Source of the DNA: Mesorhizobium sp. 65-26
Lineage (GTDB): Bacteria; Pseudomonadota; Alphaproteobacteria; Rhizobiales; Rhizobiaceae
NCBI GenBank assembly: GCA_001899205.1
Contig: MKVL01000023.1
Location: forward strand, 80,426-144,425
Reading direction: 5' to 3'
DNA length: 64,000 nucleotides
Shown here: in pieces, positions 54,252-63,024 of the stretch
How positions within the stretch are numbered: position 1 is the first letter of the stretch
How the letters are laid out: each line of letters opens with the position of its first letter
Program-made: the position numbers and the translations under genes
Notes under the pieces: generated by a model
Told to the model about the DNA's origin: nothing
The model's input: only the letters and a program-made list of their open reading frames with translations
Databases searched by the model: none

Positions 54252-54282
54252 AAAAGGCGCGGCGCCAACGCCGCGCCTTTTT
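54252..54282 (+). terminator. Rho-independent terminator of the first cold-shock gene
   Basis: A 9-bp GC stem (GGCGCGGCG with CGCCGCGCC) around CCAA, preceded by AAAA and followed by TTTTT. It can also work on the opposite strand. Confidence 0.9.
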
Positions 54283-54407
54283 CAATTTGACGCCGGAAGC
54301 CCTGTGAAAACAGCGCGTTGCGACCGGCCACGACCACATGCGGCGGCGGACCGCCAAGCGCCCGGAGCGCGTGAAAACTTTCTCTTGCCGATAGCGCTAA
54401 AATAAAG

Positions 54408-54443
54408 GACAAATTTCCGTCCGGGCATTTGCCGGCCCGAGAC
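54408..54443 (+). promoter_or_regulatory. Conserved cold-shock upstream element, copy 2
   Basis: It contains CGGGCATTTGCCGGCCCG with CGGGC/GCCCG arms, preceded by AAATTT as in copy 1. It lies 31 bp upstream of the second cold-shock ATG, much closer than in copy 1. Confidence 0.5.
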
Positions 54444-54473
54444 TGGACTTTATGGGATTAAAGGGAGTTTCCC

Positions 54474-54686
54474 ATGCCGCAGACCGGCACCGTTAAATTC
54501 TTCAACCATGCCAAGGGCTTCGGCTTCATAACGCCGGACGATGGCGCGAAGGATGTCTTCGTCCATATTTCGGCCGTGCAGGCGTCGGGGCTTCCCGGTC
54601 TCGAGGATGGGCAGAAAGTGACATTCGACACCGAGCCGGACAAGCGCGGCAAGGGACCGAAGGCCGTCAACCTGTCGATCGGCTGA
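54474..54686 (+). CDS. Cold-shock protein, CspA family (second copy)
   Basis: A 70-residue protein nearly identical in layout to the first copy, with RNP1 KGFGFITPD and RNP2 VFVHIS. AAAGGGAG precedes the ATG. It differs mainly in the last third ([14 protein letters not shown]). It probably has its own promoter, because a terminator separates it from the first copy. Confidence 0.95.
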   Translation: MPQTGTVKFFNHAKGFGFITPDDGAKDVFVHISAVQASGLPGLEDGQKVTFDTEPDKRGKGPKAVNLSIG

Positions 54687-55070
54687 GCCGGCTAAGACGG
54701 CATCTGGCTTTGTTTGAACAGGCCGCGCGCCCGCGCGAGCCTGTCATTTCGTTGTTGCGGTTGGTCGTTCATATGGTTGCGGATACGGACGTCAAGTCGC
54801 GCCGGCGTGCATGAAGTCCTATGACGCGTCGACTGAGGGTCAGTCGGACGCGATGCTCTTGCGAATGATCTCTTCCGGACATCCCCGACTTGCCTGAACG
54901 GCCTGGCGCAGGCATTGATCCCGCGCCCCTTGGTCATTCCGAAGGTCGTGACGTCGACAACGAAACGACGAATTTCGTTCAGCCCCCGTTCAGCCACGGT
55001 CGCATATTAACTTCTCCTAACGCCGGACCGCATCCCCGCAACTGCGCGGGCCGGCACCAAGGAGACCAAG
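54687..55070. other. Intergenic region upstream of the BA14K gene
   Basis: No gene is supported. A perfect inverted pair (AACGAAA at 54959, TTTCGTT at 54973, 7-bp spacer) lies about 90 bp upstream of the BA14K ATG and may be an operator. No terminator is evident after the second cold-shock gene. Confidence 0.5.
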
Positions 55071-55487
55071 ATGAACCGTTTTCTCAAGACCGCCGTGCTG
55101 TCCGCCGCGCTCGTCGCGACCACGGCAGCAACGCTGTCCACGGCCAATGCCGATGACTGGCGGCGCTGGCATCACCGCGATCGCGGTGGCGATGCGCTCG
55201 CCGCCGGCGTTATCGGCCTCGCGGCCGGCGCGCTGATCGGTGGCGCCCTCGCCAGCAACTCGCAGCCCAGCTACTACGACCCCGGCTACGACGATTATTA
55301 CTACCGCGAGCGGCCTCCCGTCCGGCGCTATTACGCCCAGCCGCAGGTCGTCTACGCCGACCGTTATGCCGAGCCGTGGACGCGTGGCTGGTACGAATAC
55401 TGCTCGAGCCGCTACCGGACCTTCAACGCCCGCACCGGGACGTTTACCGGCAATGACGGCGAGCAGCATTTCTGCACCGCCAACTGA
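55071..55487 (+). CDS. BA14K family protein
   Basis: A 138-residue exported protein. The Sec signal MNRFLKTAVLSAALVATTAA ends before ANADDW, followed by a Gly/Ala-rich hydrophobic segment (about 43-62) and a Tyr-rich region. The C-terminal BA14K motif is clear: WYEYCSSRYRTFNARTGTF then DGEQHFC. The Brucella relative is an immunoreactive lectin-like envelope protein. AAGGAGA precedes the start. A typical rhizobial repeat and a terminator follow. Confidence 0.92.
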   Translation: MNRFLKTAVLSAALVATTAATLSTANADDWRRWHHRDRGGDALAAGVIGLAAGALIGGALASNSQPSYYDPGYDDYYYRERPPVRRYYAQPQVVYADRYAEPWTRGWYEYCSSRYRTFNARTGTFTGNDGEQHFCTAN

Positions 55488-55499
55488 CGAGCTTTAATA

Positions 55500-55610
55500 A
55501 GAGCGCCGCGCGTCCTTTTGAACGCGCAAAGGATGCTCTCACTTTGACTTGGCGCATGGCCTTTTCGAAAATCGAGACCGGTTTTCGGGGTCACGCGCAA
55601 GGGTTCCCTG
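55500..55610. repeat. Composite rhizobial intergenic repeat
   Basis: It contains a GCGCGT-CCTTTTGA-ACGCGC hairpin followed by a GCGCATG..TTTTCGAAAATC...GGTTTTCGGGGTCACGCGC palindrome. The order GAGCGCCGCGCGTCC, AAAGGATGCTCT, GGCGCATG is that of a common Mesorhizobium intergenic element (from memory, not a search). Confidence 0.7.
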
Positions 55611-55622
55611 CCCTGCTTGAAG

Positions 55623-55649
55623 CGCCGGCCGCGAGGCCGGCGTTTTTTT
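55623..55649 (+). terminator. Rho-independent terminator of the BA14K gene
   Basis: An 8-bp stem CGCCGGCC/GGCCGGCG with a GCGA tetraloop followed by seven T. Confidence 0.9.
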
Positions 55650-55701
55650 CGATCAGGGGGCTTTATGGTAGCCGGTCTCCCGGCATCCCTGGAAAGGCTT
55701 C

Positions 55702-56352
55702 TTAGGCCTCGAGCAGGAACGGATTGGTCCGCCGCTCTTCCCCGAACCGGCCACCGGGGCCATGGCCGCATATGAAACCGATGTCATCGCCAAGCGGCAG
55801 CAGCTTGTTTCTGATCGAGGCGATCAGCGTCGCATGGTCGCCGCCCGGCAGGTCCGTGCGCCCGACGGACCCGCGAAACAGCACGTCGCCGACATGGGCG
55901 AACTTCGCCGCGCGATTGTAGTAGACGACATGGCCCGGCGCATGGCCCGGGCAGTGCAGCACTTCGAACAGATGTGAGCCGAAGGCCACCGTCTCGCCCT
56001 CGCTGAGGAAACGGTCGGGCACACAATTGCGCACGCCGCCGGCCACGCCGAAACGCTTGGCCTGCGTCTCGATATTGGCCAGCAACGGCTGGTCGGCCTC
56101 ATGCGGACCGATGATCTCCACACCGCCCAGCGCTTCCTTGAGCTCCATCGCTCCGCCGGCATGGTCGATATGGCCGTGCGTGATCCAGATCGCGCCGACC
56201 TTGATCGCATTGTCGTTCAGCGCGGCAAGGATCCTGTCGACATCGCCGCCGGGATCGACGACGACGCCGGTCTTGTCGTCCATGTCGAACAGGATGGTGC
56301 AGTTCTGCTGGAACGGTGTGACCGGCACGATGCCGGCATTGAGCTGACCCAT
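55702..56352 (-). CDS. MBL-fold metallo-hydrolase, glyoxalase-II-like (YcbL type)
   Basis: A 216-residue metallo-beta-lactamase-fold enzyme. The metal motif THGHIDH has His59, His61, Asp63 and His64; HCPGHAPGH supplies a further His, and GDVLFRGSVGRTDLPGGD is the YcbL/persulfide-dioxygenase-like signature. It probably hydrolyses S-lactoylglutathione or a related thioester. The start MGQLNAGIVP has AAAGGG upstream; in-frame extension further up has no support. Confidence 0.9.
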   Translation of the reverse strand: MGQLNAGIVPVTPFQQNCTILFDMDDKTGVVVDPGGDVDRILAALNDNAIKVGAIWITHGHIDHAGGAMELKEALGGVEIIGPHEADQPLLANIETQAKRFGVAGGVRNCVPDRFLSEGETVAFGSHLFEVLHCPGHAPGHVVYYNRAAKFAHVGDVLFRGSVGRTDLPGGDHATLIASIRNKLLPLGDDIGFICGHGPGGRFGEERRTNPFLLEA

Positions 56353-56624
56353 GGATGCCCTTTCGCTGGAGCAACTCCGGCGAAAAAGAACCGCCGTCCT
56401 TGCTCTCTTCCTTTGTTTGACGCAATTCCAGACGCGGAACCGCAGCGCCCTTTGCCGGAACTGCTCTATTCCGCGCGCCGTGCCGAAATCCAATCGTGAT
56501 GTAGGGGGATGGGCCGCACGCGTCCATGCCTGAAACGTCGAACGGTGCGTGCGCGATGATGGCATGCCGCAAATGCAAATGGGCGGCCGAAGCCGCCCAT
56601 GCAAGGAACTCGTGTCCGCGAGGC

Positions 56625-56942
56625 TTATTTCTTCATAGCGCCCATGACGGCGCCGATGATGCCGGTCAGGATGGCACCGCCGCCAGCACCGCCGATGATG
56701 TTCTGCAGGTTCAGGGAACTGCCCAGCCCGCTCGCCGCCGCGGCAGCCGCGGCCGGATCGACGGTACCGCCACCGAGCAGGCTGCCGAGGATGGCCGCGC
56801 CACCGACGCCACCGATGGCGCCGCCCAGGATCTTGGGGAGCTGCCCCATCGCCGCCTGCGTAAGCGCCGCACCGACCGCCTGGCCACCGATGATGCCCGT
56901 AATCACTTGTACGATGATCGGAAGAAGCGTGTTCATGTCCAT
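56625..56942 (-). CDS. Glycine-rich small hydrophobic protein
   Basis: A 105-residue protein, start at ATG 56942 with GGAGGGA at good spacing. It has alternating hydrophobic stretches with GxxxG-like spacing (GIIGGQAVGAAL, ILGGAIGGVGGAAILGSLLG, IIGGAGGGAILTGIIGAV), a low-complexity Ala run near the middle and a Lys-Lys end. It is probably membrane-associated and self-packing. No function is recognised. Confidence 0.72.
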   Translation of the reverse strand: MDMNTLLPIIVQVITGIIGGQAVGAALTQAAMGQLPKILGGAIGGVGGAAILGSLLGGGTVDPAAAAAAASGLGSSLNLQNIIGGAGGGAILTGIIGAVMGAMKK

Positions 56943-57328
56943 ACTAGTCCCTCCATAGCGCCGCCCTCCCGGGGCCGACGCCATCATGAGACGCCGAATT
57001 GGGTGAAAGTCAAATGCAGAAACGCTGAAATAAAACGGTGGGCTTCAAAACAGCCCCCACCCCTCTGAAAAGTTGTGACTTTCGCTCGCGGCTCAACCGC
57101 CAAACCCGCGCAAACGCCGGTTTCATGGGCCATCCAAGCGGGCCCCGGGCGCCTCGAATCGGCCGTGTCGGGCCGGCGGCGCCACGCGCCGCTGCTTCGG
57201 ATATTCTGCAAAAACCGGCTGCTCTTGTCTTTTCGTTCGCAATCGGCCGAAAAGCTTGTCAAAAATTACCATTGCCCGGGAACTATGTCAGTAGTACTGC
57301 CATATTTTCGCTGCGCACGGAGAAGAGA
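56943..57328. other. Divergent intergenic region upstream of petP
   Basis: No gene is supported. The right part is AT-richer and includes an 11-bp palindrome CAGTAGTACTG at 57289-57299, 30 bp before the petP TTG, a possible MarR-type site. The left part is GC-rich and featureless. Confidence 0.45.
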
Positions 57329-57862
57329 TTGACGCAACAGCACCCCGACGCCGATAAACCGATCAGGACGGCGATCACCGACGAGGATGGCATCGACTTC
57401 GCCATCATCGAGCTTCTCTTCTTCGCCTATCGTGACTTCACGTCCGACCCGGACCAGATCCTGGCCGACTATGGCTTCGGCCGCGCCCACCACCGGGTGC
57501 TGCATTTCGTCAATCGCCGGCCTGGCCTTACAGTCGCCGAGCTGCTGGACGTGCTGAAGATCACCAAGCAGAGCCTTGCGCGGGTGCTTAAGCAACTGAT
57601 CGACACCGACCATGTGGTGCAGGTGCAGGGCCCGCGCGACCGCCGCCAGCGCGAGCTCTATCCCACTGCCAAGGGCCGCGCGCTGTCGCTGGCACTGGCG
57701 CGGCCACAGTCACGCCGCATCCATGCGGCATTGGAGGATGCGGGCGCCGCCGAGCGCGCCGTGATCGAGCGCTTCCTGGAAGCGATGGTCAATCCGGAAC
57801 TAAGAGCCCAGATCGACGTTGGATCGGCAAGAGTATCAGGGAAAAGCCATGGAAAGCACTGA
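57329..57862 (+). CDS. petP: MarR family regulator, PetP-like
   Basis: A 177-residue MarR-type protein. The wHTH is at about 65-125 (RRPGLTVAELLDVLKITKQS, RDRRQRELYPTAKG). The start is placed at TTG 57329 with GGAG upstream; all ATG options in frame would add over 90 non-homologous-looking residues. It overlaps the response regulator gene by 14 bp. The MarR plus OmpR-type pairing is that of petP-petR in Rhodobacter, linked there to cytochrome bc1 expression; here no pet structural gene is adjacent, so the name rests on arrangement. Confidence 0.8.
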   Translation: MTQQHPDADKPIRTAITDEDGIDFAIIELLFFAYRDFTSDPDQILADYGFGRAHHRVLHFVNRRPGLTVAELLDVLKITKQSLARVLKQLIDTDHVVQVQGPRDRRQRELYPTAKGRALSLALARPQSRRIHAALEDAGAAERAVIERFLEAMVNPELRAQIDVGSARVSGKSHGKH

Positions 57863-58568
57863 AAGGGCAGACCAGCCGGCCGCGCCGGACGACGACGCGC
57901 CGCACCTGCTCGTCGTCGACGACGACACCCGCATCCGCAATCTGCTCAAGCAGTACCTTACCGAGAACGGCTTCCGCGTCACCGTCGCCGGCAATGCGTC
58001 CGAGGCCAGGCGAAAGCTTGCCGGCCTGGACTTCGACCTGCTGGTGCTCGACGTGATGATGCCGGGCGAAAGCGGCGTCGACCTGACCAAGGCTCTGCGG
58101 GCGGAAAAGAACGTGCCGATCCTGATGCTGACGGCACTGTCGGAGACCGACAGCCGCATCGACGGCCTCGAGGCCGGCGCGGACGATTATCTGCCGAAAC
58201 CGTTCGACCCGCGCGAGCTGATCCTTCGCATCAACAACATCCTGCGCCGGGGCGGCCCGGCCACCACGCCGAAGGTGGAGCAGCTCGTCTTCGGCCCCTA
58301 TACATTCCAGATCGCCCGACGCGAGCTGAAGCGGGGCGGCGAGGCCCTCAAGCTCACGGACCGCGAGCAGGAGATCCTGGCGATCTTCGCCGCGCGCGCT
58401 GGAGAGACCATACCGCGCCACGAACTCGTCGGCGACGAATCCGATGTCGGCGAGCGCACCATCGACGTGCAGATCAACCGCCTGCGCCGCAAGATAGAGC
58501 GCGATCCTTCCAATCCCGTCTGGCTGCAGACGGTGCGCGGTATTGGGTATCGGCTCAGCGTGGAATAG
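57849..58568 (+). CDS. petR: OmpR family response regulator, PetR-like
   Basis: A 239-residue response regulator. The receiver has Asp68 as phosphorylation site (LLVLDVMMPG), acidic pocket VVDDD near 22-26 and Lys117 (YLPKPF). The C-terminal winged helix ends in RRKIERDPSNPVWLQTVRGI. The start MESTERADQP has AGGGAA upstream and lies inside the end of the MarR gene, indicating translational coupling. The kinase gene follows after 66 bp. Confidence 0.9.
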   Translation: MESTERADQPAAPDDDAPHLLVVDDDTRIRNLLKQYLTENGFRVTVAGNASEARRKLAGLDFDLLVLDVMMPGESGVDLTKALRAEKNVPILMLTALSETDSRIDGLEAGADDYLPKPFDPRELILRINNILRRGGPATTPKVEQLVFGPYTFQIARRELKRGGEALKLTDREQEILAIFAARAGETIPRHELVGDESDVGERTIDVQINRLRRKIERDPSNPVWLQTVRGIGYRLSVE

Positions 58569-58634
58569 AATGGCGCCACGAGGGCGCGTGCGCCCCCGGC
58601 CTTGGTGAAGGCCGTCGACGAGCGAAATGGGCGA

Positions 58635-60050
58635 ATGGCGACAACCGAACTGCAACAGCCGGACAAGGACGGGCTGAACGCGCGCGCGACGCGGGCGTTC
58701 GGTCGCGCGGCGCGTGCCTGGAACCGGCTCTGGCGTCTCGTTGCGCTCTACATGCCGAAGCGGCTCTACGCGCGCTCGCTGATCATCGTCATCGCGCCGA
58801 TGATCCTCCTGCAGTCGGTCGTCGCCTTCGTCTTCATGGAACGGCATTGGCAGACCGTGACGCAGCGCCTGTCCCAGGCGACAGTGCGCGACATCGCCGC
58901 CATCATCGACATGATGGAGACCTATCCGCACGACACGGATTACGCCAACATCATCCGCATCGCCCAGGATCGCATGCAGCTCAAGGTCGACCTGCTGCCG
59001 CCCGACCCGCTGCCTCCGCCCGGTCCGAAGCCTTTCTTCTCCATCCTCGACGAGATCATGTCGGCCGAGATCACGCGCCAGATCAACCGGCCCTTCTGGA
59101 TCGATACGGTCGGCAACTCCAACATCGTCGAGGTTCGTGTGCAGCTCGAAGGCAAGGTGTTGCGCGTCTTCGTTCGCCGCAGCCAGGCCTATGCCTCCAA
59201 CACCCACATCTTCCTGATCTGGATGGTCGGCACCTCGCTGGTGCTGCTGATGATCGCCATTCCCTTCTTGCGCAACCAGATCAGGCCTATCCTGACGCTG
59301 GCCGAGGCCGCGGAGAGCTTCGGCAAGGGACGACCGATGCCGCGCGACTTCCGCCCGCGCGGCGCCGAGGAGGTACGGCGCGCCGGCTTCGCCTTCATGC
59401 AGATGCGTGAGCGCATCGAGCGCCAGATCGAGCAGCGCACGGCGATGCTTACCGGCGTCAGCCACGACCTCAGGACCATCCTTACCCGCTTCAAGCTGCA
59501 GCTCGCGCTGGCCGGCGGCAAACCGGAGACCAAGGCCGCGCTGAACCAGGACATAGACGACATGCAGTCGATGCTCGAAGGCTATCTCGCCTTCGCGCGC
59601 GGCGAAGGGTCGGAGGATACGGGCCGCTTCGACCTCGCGGCCTATTTCCAGAAGCTCGACGAGGAAGCCAAGCTGCGCAAGCGCAAGCTCACCACGGCGC
59701 TGTCGGGCGATGCGGCCGTGCATGTGCGCCCGAAGGCCTTCTCGAGGCTGCTGTCCAACGTCATCGGCAACGCCTTCCGCTATGCCAGGACGGTGCAGGT
59801 GGACGCTGTCCATGGCAAGGGAACGCTGGTCGTGACCATCGATGACGACGGCCCGGGCATTCCGGCAAACCGGCGCGAGGATGTCTTCAAGCCCTTCCTG
59901 CGCCTTGACGAGGCCCGCAACCTCGACGCCAGCGGCACCGGCCTCGGCCTGTCGATCGCCCGCGACATCGCCCGCAGCCATGGCGGAGACATCTCGCTCG
60001 GGGACAGTCCGCTCGGTGGCCTGCGCGCCGTCATCAAGGTTCCCGCCTGA
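58635..60050 (+). CDS. EnvZ-like sensor histidine kinase
   Basis: A 471-residue membrane kinase. Two membrane helices (about 48-68 and 192-212) enclose a periplasmic sensor with a Pro-rich loop (PPDPLPPPGPKPF). A HAMP region, the H box with His277 (TGVSHDLRTILTR), N box NVIGNAFRYA and G boxes DDDGPGIP and GTGLGLSIA follow. It probably phosphorylates the neighbouring PetR-like regulator. A TTG at 58602 is an alternative start; neither start has a strong ribosome site. Confidence 0.88.
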   Translation: MATTELQQPDKDGLNARATRAFGRAARAWNRLWRLVALYMPKRLYARSLIIVIAPMILLQSVVAFVFMERHWQTVTQRLSQATVRDIAAIIDMMETYPHDTDYANIIRIAQDRMQLKVDLLPPDPLPPPGPKPFFSILDEIMSAEITRQINRPFWIDTVGNSNIVEVRVQLEGKVLRVFVRRSQAYASNTHIFLIWMVGTSLVLLMIAIPFLRNQIRPILTLAEAAESFGKGRPMPRDFRPRGAEEVRRAGFAFMQMRERIERQIEQRTAMLTGVSHDLRTILTRFKLQLALAGGKPETKAALNQDIDDMQSMLEGYLAFARGEGSEDTGRFDLAAYFQKLDEEAKLRKRKLTTALSGDAAVHVRPKAFSRLLSNVIGNAFRYARTVQVDAVHGKGTLVVTIDDDGPGIPANRREDVFKPFLRLDEARNLDASGTGLGLSIARDIARSHGGDISLGDSPLGGLRAVIKVPA

Positions 60051-60275
60051 CGTCTCGTCCGGCCTGAGCCGCTGCGCTGCTGCACGCCTTCATCCGCGCG
60101 TCATGAAATCATGGTCAAGAGCGCGCATGAAACGCGCGATATCCATCGATTCGGCCCTGCCCGACCGTATCGCTCCCGTGCCCGCCAGGGTTCGCTGGAG
60201 CGAGGCGCGGACCGCCGCGTCGCCATTCCGGCATCGCGCCAAGGCTACCGTCAACCTTTCCGGGAAAGGGCCGCC

Positions 60276-61298
60276 ATGCGCATATTGATGGTCACCGACG
60301 CCTGGCGACCACAGGTCAACGGCGTCGTCCGCACGCTGGAACGCCTGGCGGAGACGCTCAAGTCCTTCGACGTCGAAACCGACTTCCTGACACCCAACAC
60401 CTTCCGCACCCTGCCCCTGCCCACTTACCCCGAGATCCGGCTGGCGCTGACGACGCCGGGTCATGTCGCCCGCCTCATCGACGCCCGCAAGGTGGACCAC
60501 GTCCACATCGTCACCGAAGGCCCGCTCGGCATCATGGCGCGCCGCTATTGCCGCCACGCCGGCCGCCCTTTCACCACCAGCTACCACACCCGCTTTCCCG
60601 AATATCTCAGCGCGCGCCTGCCGGTGCCTGAAAGCTGGTCCTACAACTGGCTGCGCGATTTCCACAATTCTGGCCAGGGCACGCTGGTCGCCACGCAGTC
60701 GCTGGCTGACGACCTCGCCTCGCGCGGCTTCAACAAGCTGAAACTGTGGACGCGCGGCGTCGACACCGAGCTTTTCCATCCGGACAAGAAGAAGGACCTG
60801 GGATTGCCGGGGCCGATCTTCCTGTGCGCCGGTCGCGTCGCGATCGAGAAGAACCTGCCGGCCTTCCTCGACCTCCAGCTCCCCGGCAGCAAGGTGATCG
60901 TCGGCGAAGGGCCTGAGCTCGCCCGTCTCAAGGCCAAATATCCCGACGCCCATTTCCTCGGCCATCGCCCCAATGACGAACTCGCGGAAATCTACGCCTC
61001 GGCCGATGTCTTCGTCTTTCCGAGCCGCACCGACACATTCGGCAACGTCATCATCGAGGCGCTGGCGAGCGGCACGCCGGTGGCAGCCTTTCCCGTTACC
61101 GGACCGATCGACATCATCGGCGACGGCGTTGGCGGCGCGGTCTCGGAAGACCTGCGCGAGGCGGCGCTGAAAGCGCTTCACATCGACCGCGCCGAGGCGC
61201 GCCAGCGCGCCATGCGCTACAGCTGGCTGACCTGCACCGAGATGTTCCTCGACACGGTCGGCGAAGCGCTGGGAACGACGCGGAAGCTGGCGGCCTGA
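60276..61298 (+). CDS. Glycosyltransferase family 4-type protein
   Basis: A 340-residue GT-B enzyme. The N-terminal domain begins MRILMVTDAWRPQVNGVVRT, and the C-terminal donor domain has CAGRVAIEKNLPAFL and the E-x7-E region (FVFPSRTDTFGNVIIEALAS). Relatives include mannosyl-, glucuronosyl- and sulfoquinovosyl-transferases acting on diacylglycerol lipids. GGGAAAGG precedes the start. The sugar and acceptor cannot be told from the sequence. Confidence 0.88.
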   Translation: MRILMVTDAWRPQVNGVVRTLERLAETLKSFDVETDFLTPNTFRTLPLPTYPEIRLALTTPGHVARLIDARKVDHVHIVTEGPLGIMARRYCRHAGRPFTTSYHTRFPEYLSARLPVPESWSYNWLRDFHNSGQGTLVATQSLADDLASRGFNKLKLWTRGVDTELFHPDKKKDLGLPGPIFLCAGRVAIEKNLPAFLDLQLPGSKVIVGEGPELARLKAKYPDAHFLGHRPNDELAEIYASADVFVFPSRTDTFGNVIIEALASGTPVAAFPVTGPIDIIGDGVGGAVSEDLREAALKALHIDRAEARQRAMRYSWLTCTEMFLDTVGEALGTTRKLAA

Positions 61299-61358
61299 CT
61301 TGGCCGCACGCTTCAGGCAAGGACGCCTGATTGAATTCGTCTCTGGATCAGGGCACGC

Positions 61359-61718
61359 CTAGAACAGCCGGCCGCCGTCCGGCACCTTGCGCTCTATCGC
61401 GCCGAGCACGACGTCGCCCTCGGTATCGGGAAAGCCCAGCGTCAGGACTTCCGACATGAACGGCCCGATCTGGCGCGGTGGGAAATTCACCACCGCGAAG
61501 ACCTGGCGCCCGATCAGCGTCTCGGGCGCATAGTATTTGGTGATCTGCGCCGAGGACTTCTTGATCCCGATCTCCGGGCCGAAATCGATCCTCAGCTTGA
61601 TCGCTGGCTTGCGCGCCTCCGGAAAAGGTTCGGCCTCGACAATCGTGCCGGCGCGGATGTCGACACGGTCGAAGTCGGCGAAGCTGATTTCAGGTTTGCG
61701 CGCCTTGCTCGAACTCAT
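61359..61718 (-). CDS. csaA: CsaA-like tRNA-binding domain protein
   Basis: A 119-residue OB-fold protein with the CsaA layout: [40 protein letters not shown] and [20 protein letters not shown]. CsaA is an export-related chaperone in Bacillus and binds RNA. It is 3 bp downstream of the YbjN gene and probably co-transcribed with it. Confidence 0.92.
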   Translation of the reverse strand: MSSSKARKPEISFADFDRVDIRAGTIVEAEPFPEARKPAIKLRIDFGPEIGIKKSSAQITKYYAPETLIGRQVFAVVNFPPRQIGPFMSEVLTLGFPDTEGDVVLGAIERKVPDGGRLF

Positions 61719-61721
61719 GTG

Positions 61722-62222
61722 TTAGGCGTTCCCGTGCGTCTCGAACAGCACGCCGGACAGGGCATCCTTGGCCGACGTGCCCGACCAGACGACGAACTGG
61801 AACGCCTGGAAATAGCATTCGCAGGCCTCCAGCGCCGAGGACAACAGCACCTCGACCTGCTGGCTCGAGGGCTCGACGCCGCCGGCGAGCAGCAGCGACT
61901 GGCGGAACATGATCGCGCCCTCCTGCTCCCACAGGTCGAAATGGCCGAACAGCATCTGCTCGTTGATCAGCGAGAGCAGGCGCATGACTTCCAGCGCGCG
62001 GGTTTCCGGCACCTTGATGTCGAAGGCGCATGCGAGGTGCAGGGCCTCGAAGTCCTCCATCCAGGAGAACGAGACATGGTAATCGGTCCAGCTGCCGGTG
62101 ACCGATATGGAGATTTCGTCGTCGCCGGCCCGTTCGAAGGACCAGTCATTGTTGTGTGCCACCTGCTCGATGACATCCACCGGGTGGATTTCGCGTGAGA
62201 ATTCGAGTTCGAGAAGTTCCAT
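61722..62222 (-). CDS. YbjN domain-containing protein
   Basis: A 166-residue protein with the YbjN (sensory transduction regulator-like) fold: FERAGDDEISISVTGSWTDY, HVSFSWMEDFEALHLACAF and LINEQMLFGHFDLWEQEGAI. The start MELLELEFSR follows AGGAA; a longer in-frame form is not supported. The family includes chaperone-like proteins of unclear role, and rhizobial forms are usually next to csaA or proC, as here. Confidence 0.88.
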   Translation of the reverse strand: MELLELEFSREIHPVDVIEQVAHNNDWSFERAGDDEISISVTGSWTDYHVSFSWMEDFEALHLACAFDIKVPETRALEVMRLLSLINEQMLFGHFDLWEQEGAIMFRQSLLLAGGVEPSSQQVEVLLSSALEACECYFQAFQFVVWSGTSAKDALSGVLFETHGNA

Positions 62223-62546
62223 GGAATGCTTCCTGTCATTCGAAGGGAGAGCCGCCACACGCTCCGCGGGAGACGCACGCACAACGAACAATCTTGTCTA
62301 GAACTCGGACGGCCAGGACTTCTCAACGCAAAGACCCAGACCGAACCCCACCGCCCGGCGCATGACCCTGTCTCGAATCATGCAACAAATTCAGTCTATT
62401 GATCGGGAGTCGCGTGAACAGCCCAATTTTTCGCACTGCGAAGTTCGCATGTGGAAAGTCGCTGTCACAAAGAGTCACGCGCAGCCGTTAAGCGATTCAC
62501 GGCAAAGCGCTTTTCACGGTCGCGTCTTGTGGAAAAGTTTAACGAA
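62223..62546. other. Intergenic region with four clustered GANTC sites
   Basis: Upstream region of ybjN and 3' flank of ubiK. It is AT-richer than the surroundings. Four GANTC sequences (62375, 62407, 62472, 62494) lie within 124 bp. No gene is supported. Confidence 0.55.
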
Positions 62547-62849
62547 TTATTTTTTTGCGCGTGGCTTCGGCGAAGCCGCAGGTGTGGCCTGGCCGGTCAG
62601 TTCGGCGAGCCTTTCCTCGAGCGCTTCGACGCGCGCGGCAAGCTGGATGTTGTCTTCCCTGGCCTTGACCGCCATGTCGCGCACGGCCTCGAATTCCTCG
62701 CGCTGCACGACATCCATGGAATTGAGGATACGCTCGGCCTGCCCCTTGAAGGCGCCTTCGACCTCGCGCCGCACGCCTTGCGCGGCGCCGGCGGCATCGG
62801 TCATCAGCTTGGCGAACTCGTCGAGAATGCGGTTTGGTCCGGTCGACAT
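62547..62849 (-). CDS. ubiK: UbiK/BMFP family ubiquinone-synthesis accessory factor
   Basis: A 100-residue coiled-coil protein. The N-terminal ILDEFAKLMTDAAGAAQGVR and C-terminal helix VEALEERLAELTG match the membrane-fusogenic BMFP family, whose E. coli member UbiK aids the Ubi complex. The start MSTGPNRIL has GAGG upstream; the longer in-frame form is not supported. It is divergent from lgt with about 175 bp between starts. Confidence 0.87.
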   Translation of the reverse strand: MSTGPNRILDEFAKLMTDAAGAAQGVRREVEGAFKGQAERILNSMDVVQREEFEAVRDMAVKAREDNIQLAARVEALEERLAELTGQATPAASPKPRAKK

Positions 62850-63024
62850 GGCAAAACCTCGCTTGCTGGATTTGACGTAGTGGCGCGGGGCGCGGAATGC
62901 AAGCGCATTGCGGTCGCAGGGCAGCCACCCTGCCTTGACCCCGCCAAAACCCTGCCGCATGGTCCGCGCCCGAACGAAGACCGCTTCGCGCTTTTCGGCA
63001 TCGTGCCCTGGCCGGGAGATGGAC

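Noticed and set aside
53681-54412. Minus-strand frame of 243 codons over the first cold-shock gene
   Set aside because: It is a mirror of the cold-shock coding sequence and its flanks.
54692-54997. Possible 101-residue minus-strand protein after the second cold-shock gene
   Set aside because: No ribosome site, and it would run through the likely BA14K promoter; kept as intergenic.
57789-59981. A 730-codon open frame on the minus strand
   Set aside because: It is antisense to petR and the kinase, which have full domain sets; the translation is low-complexity His/Arg/Gly.
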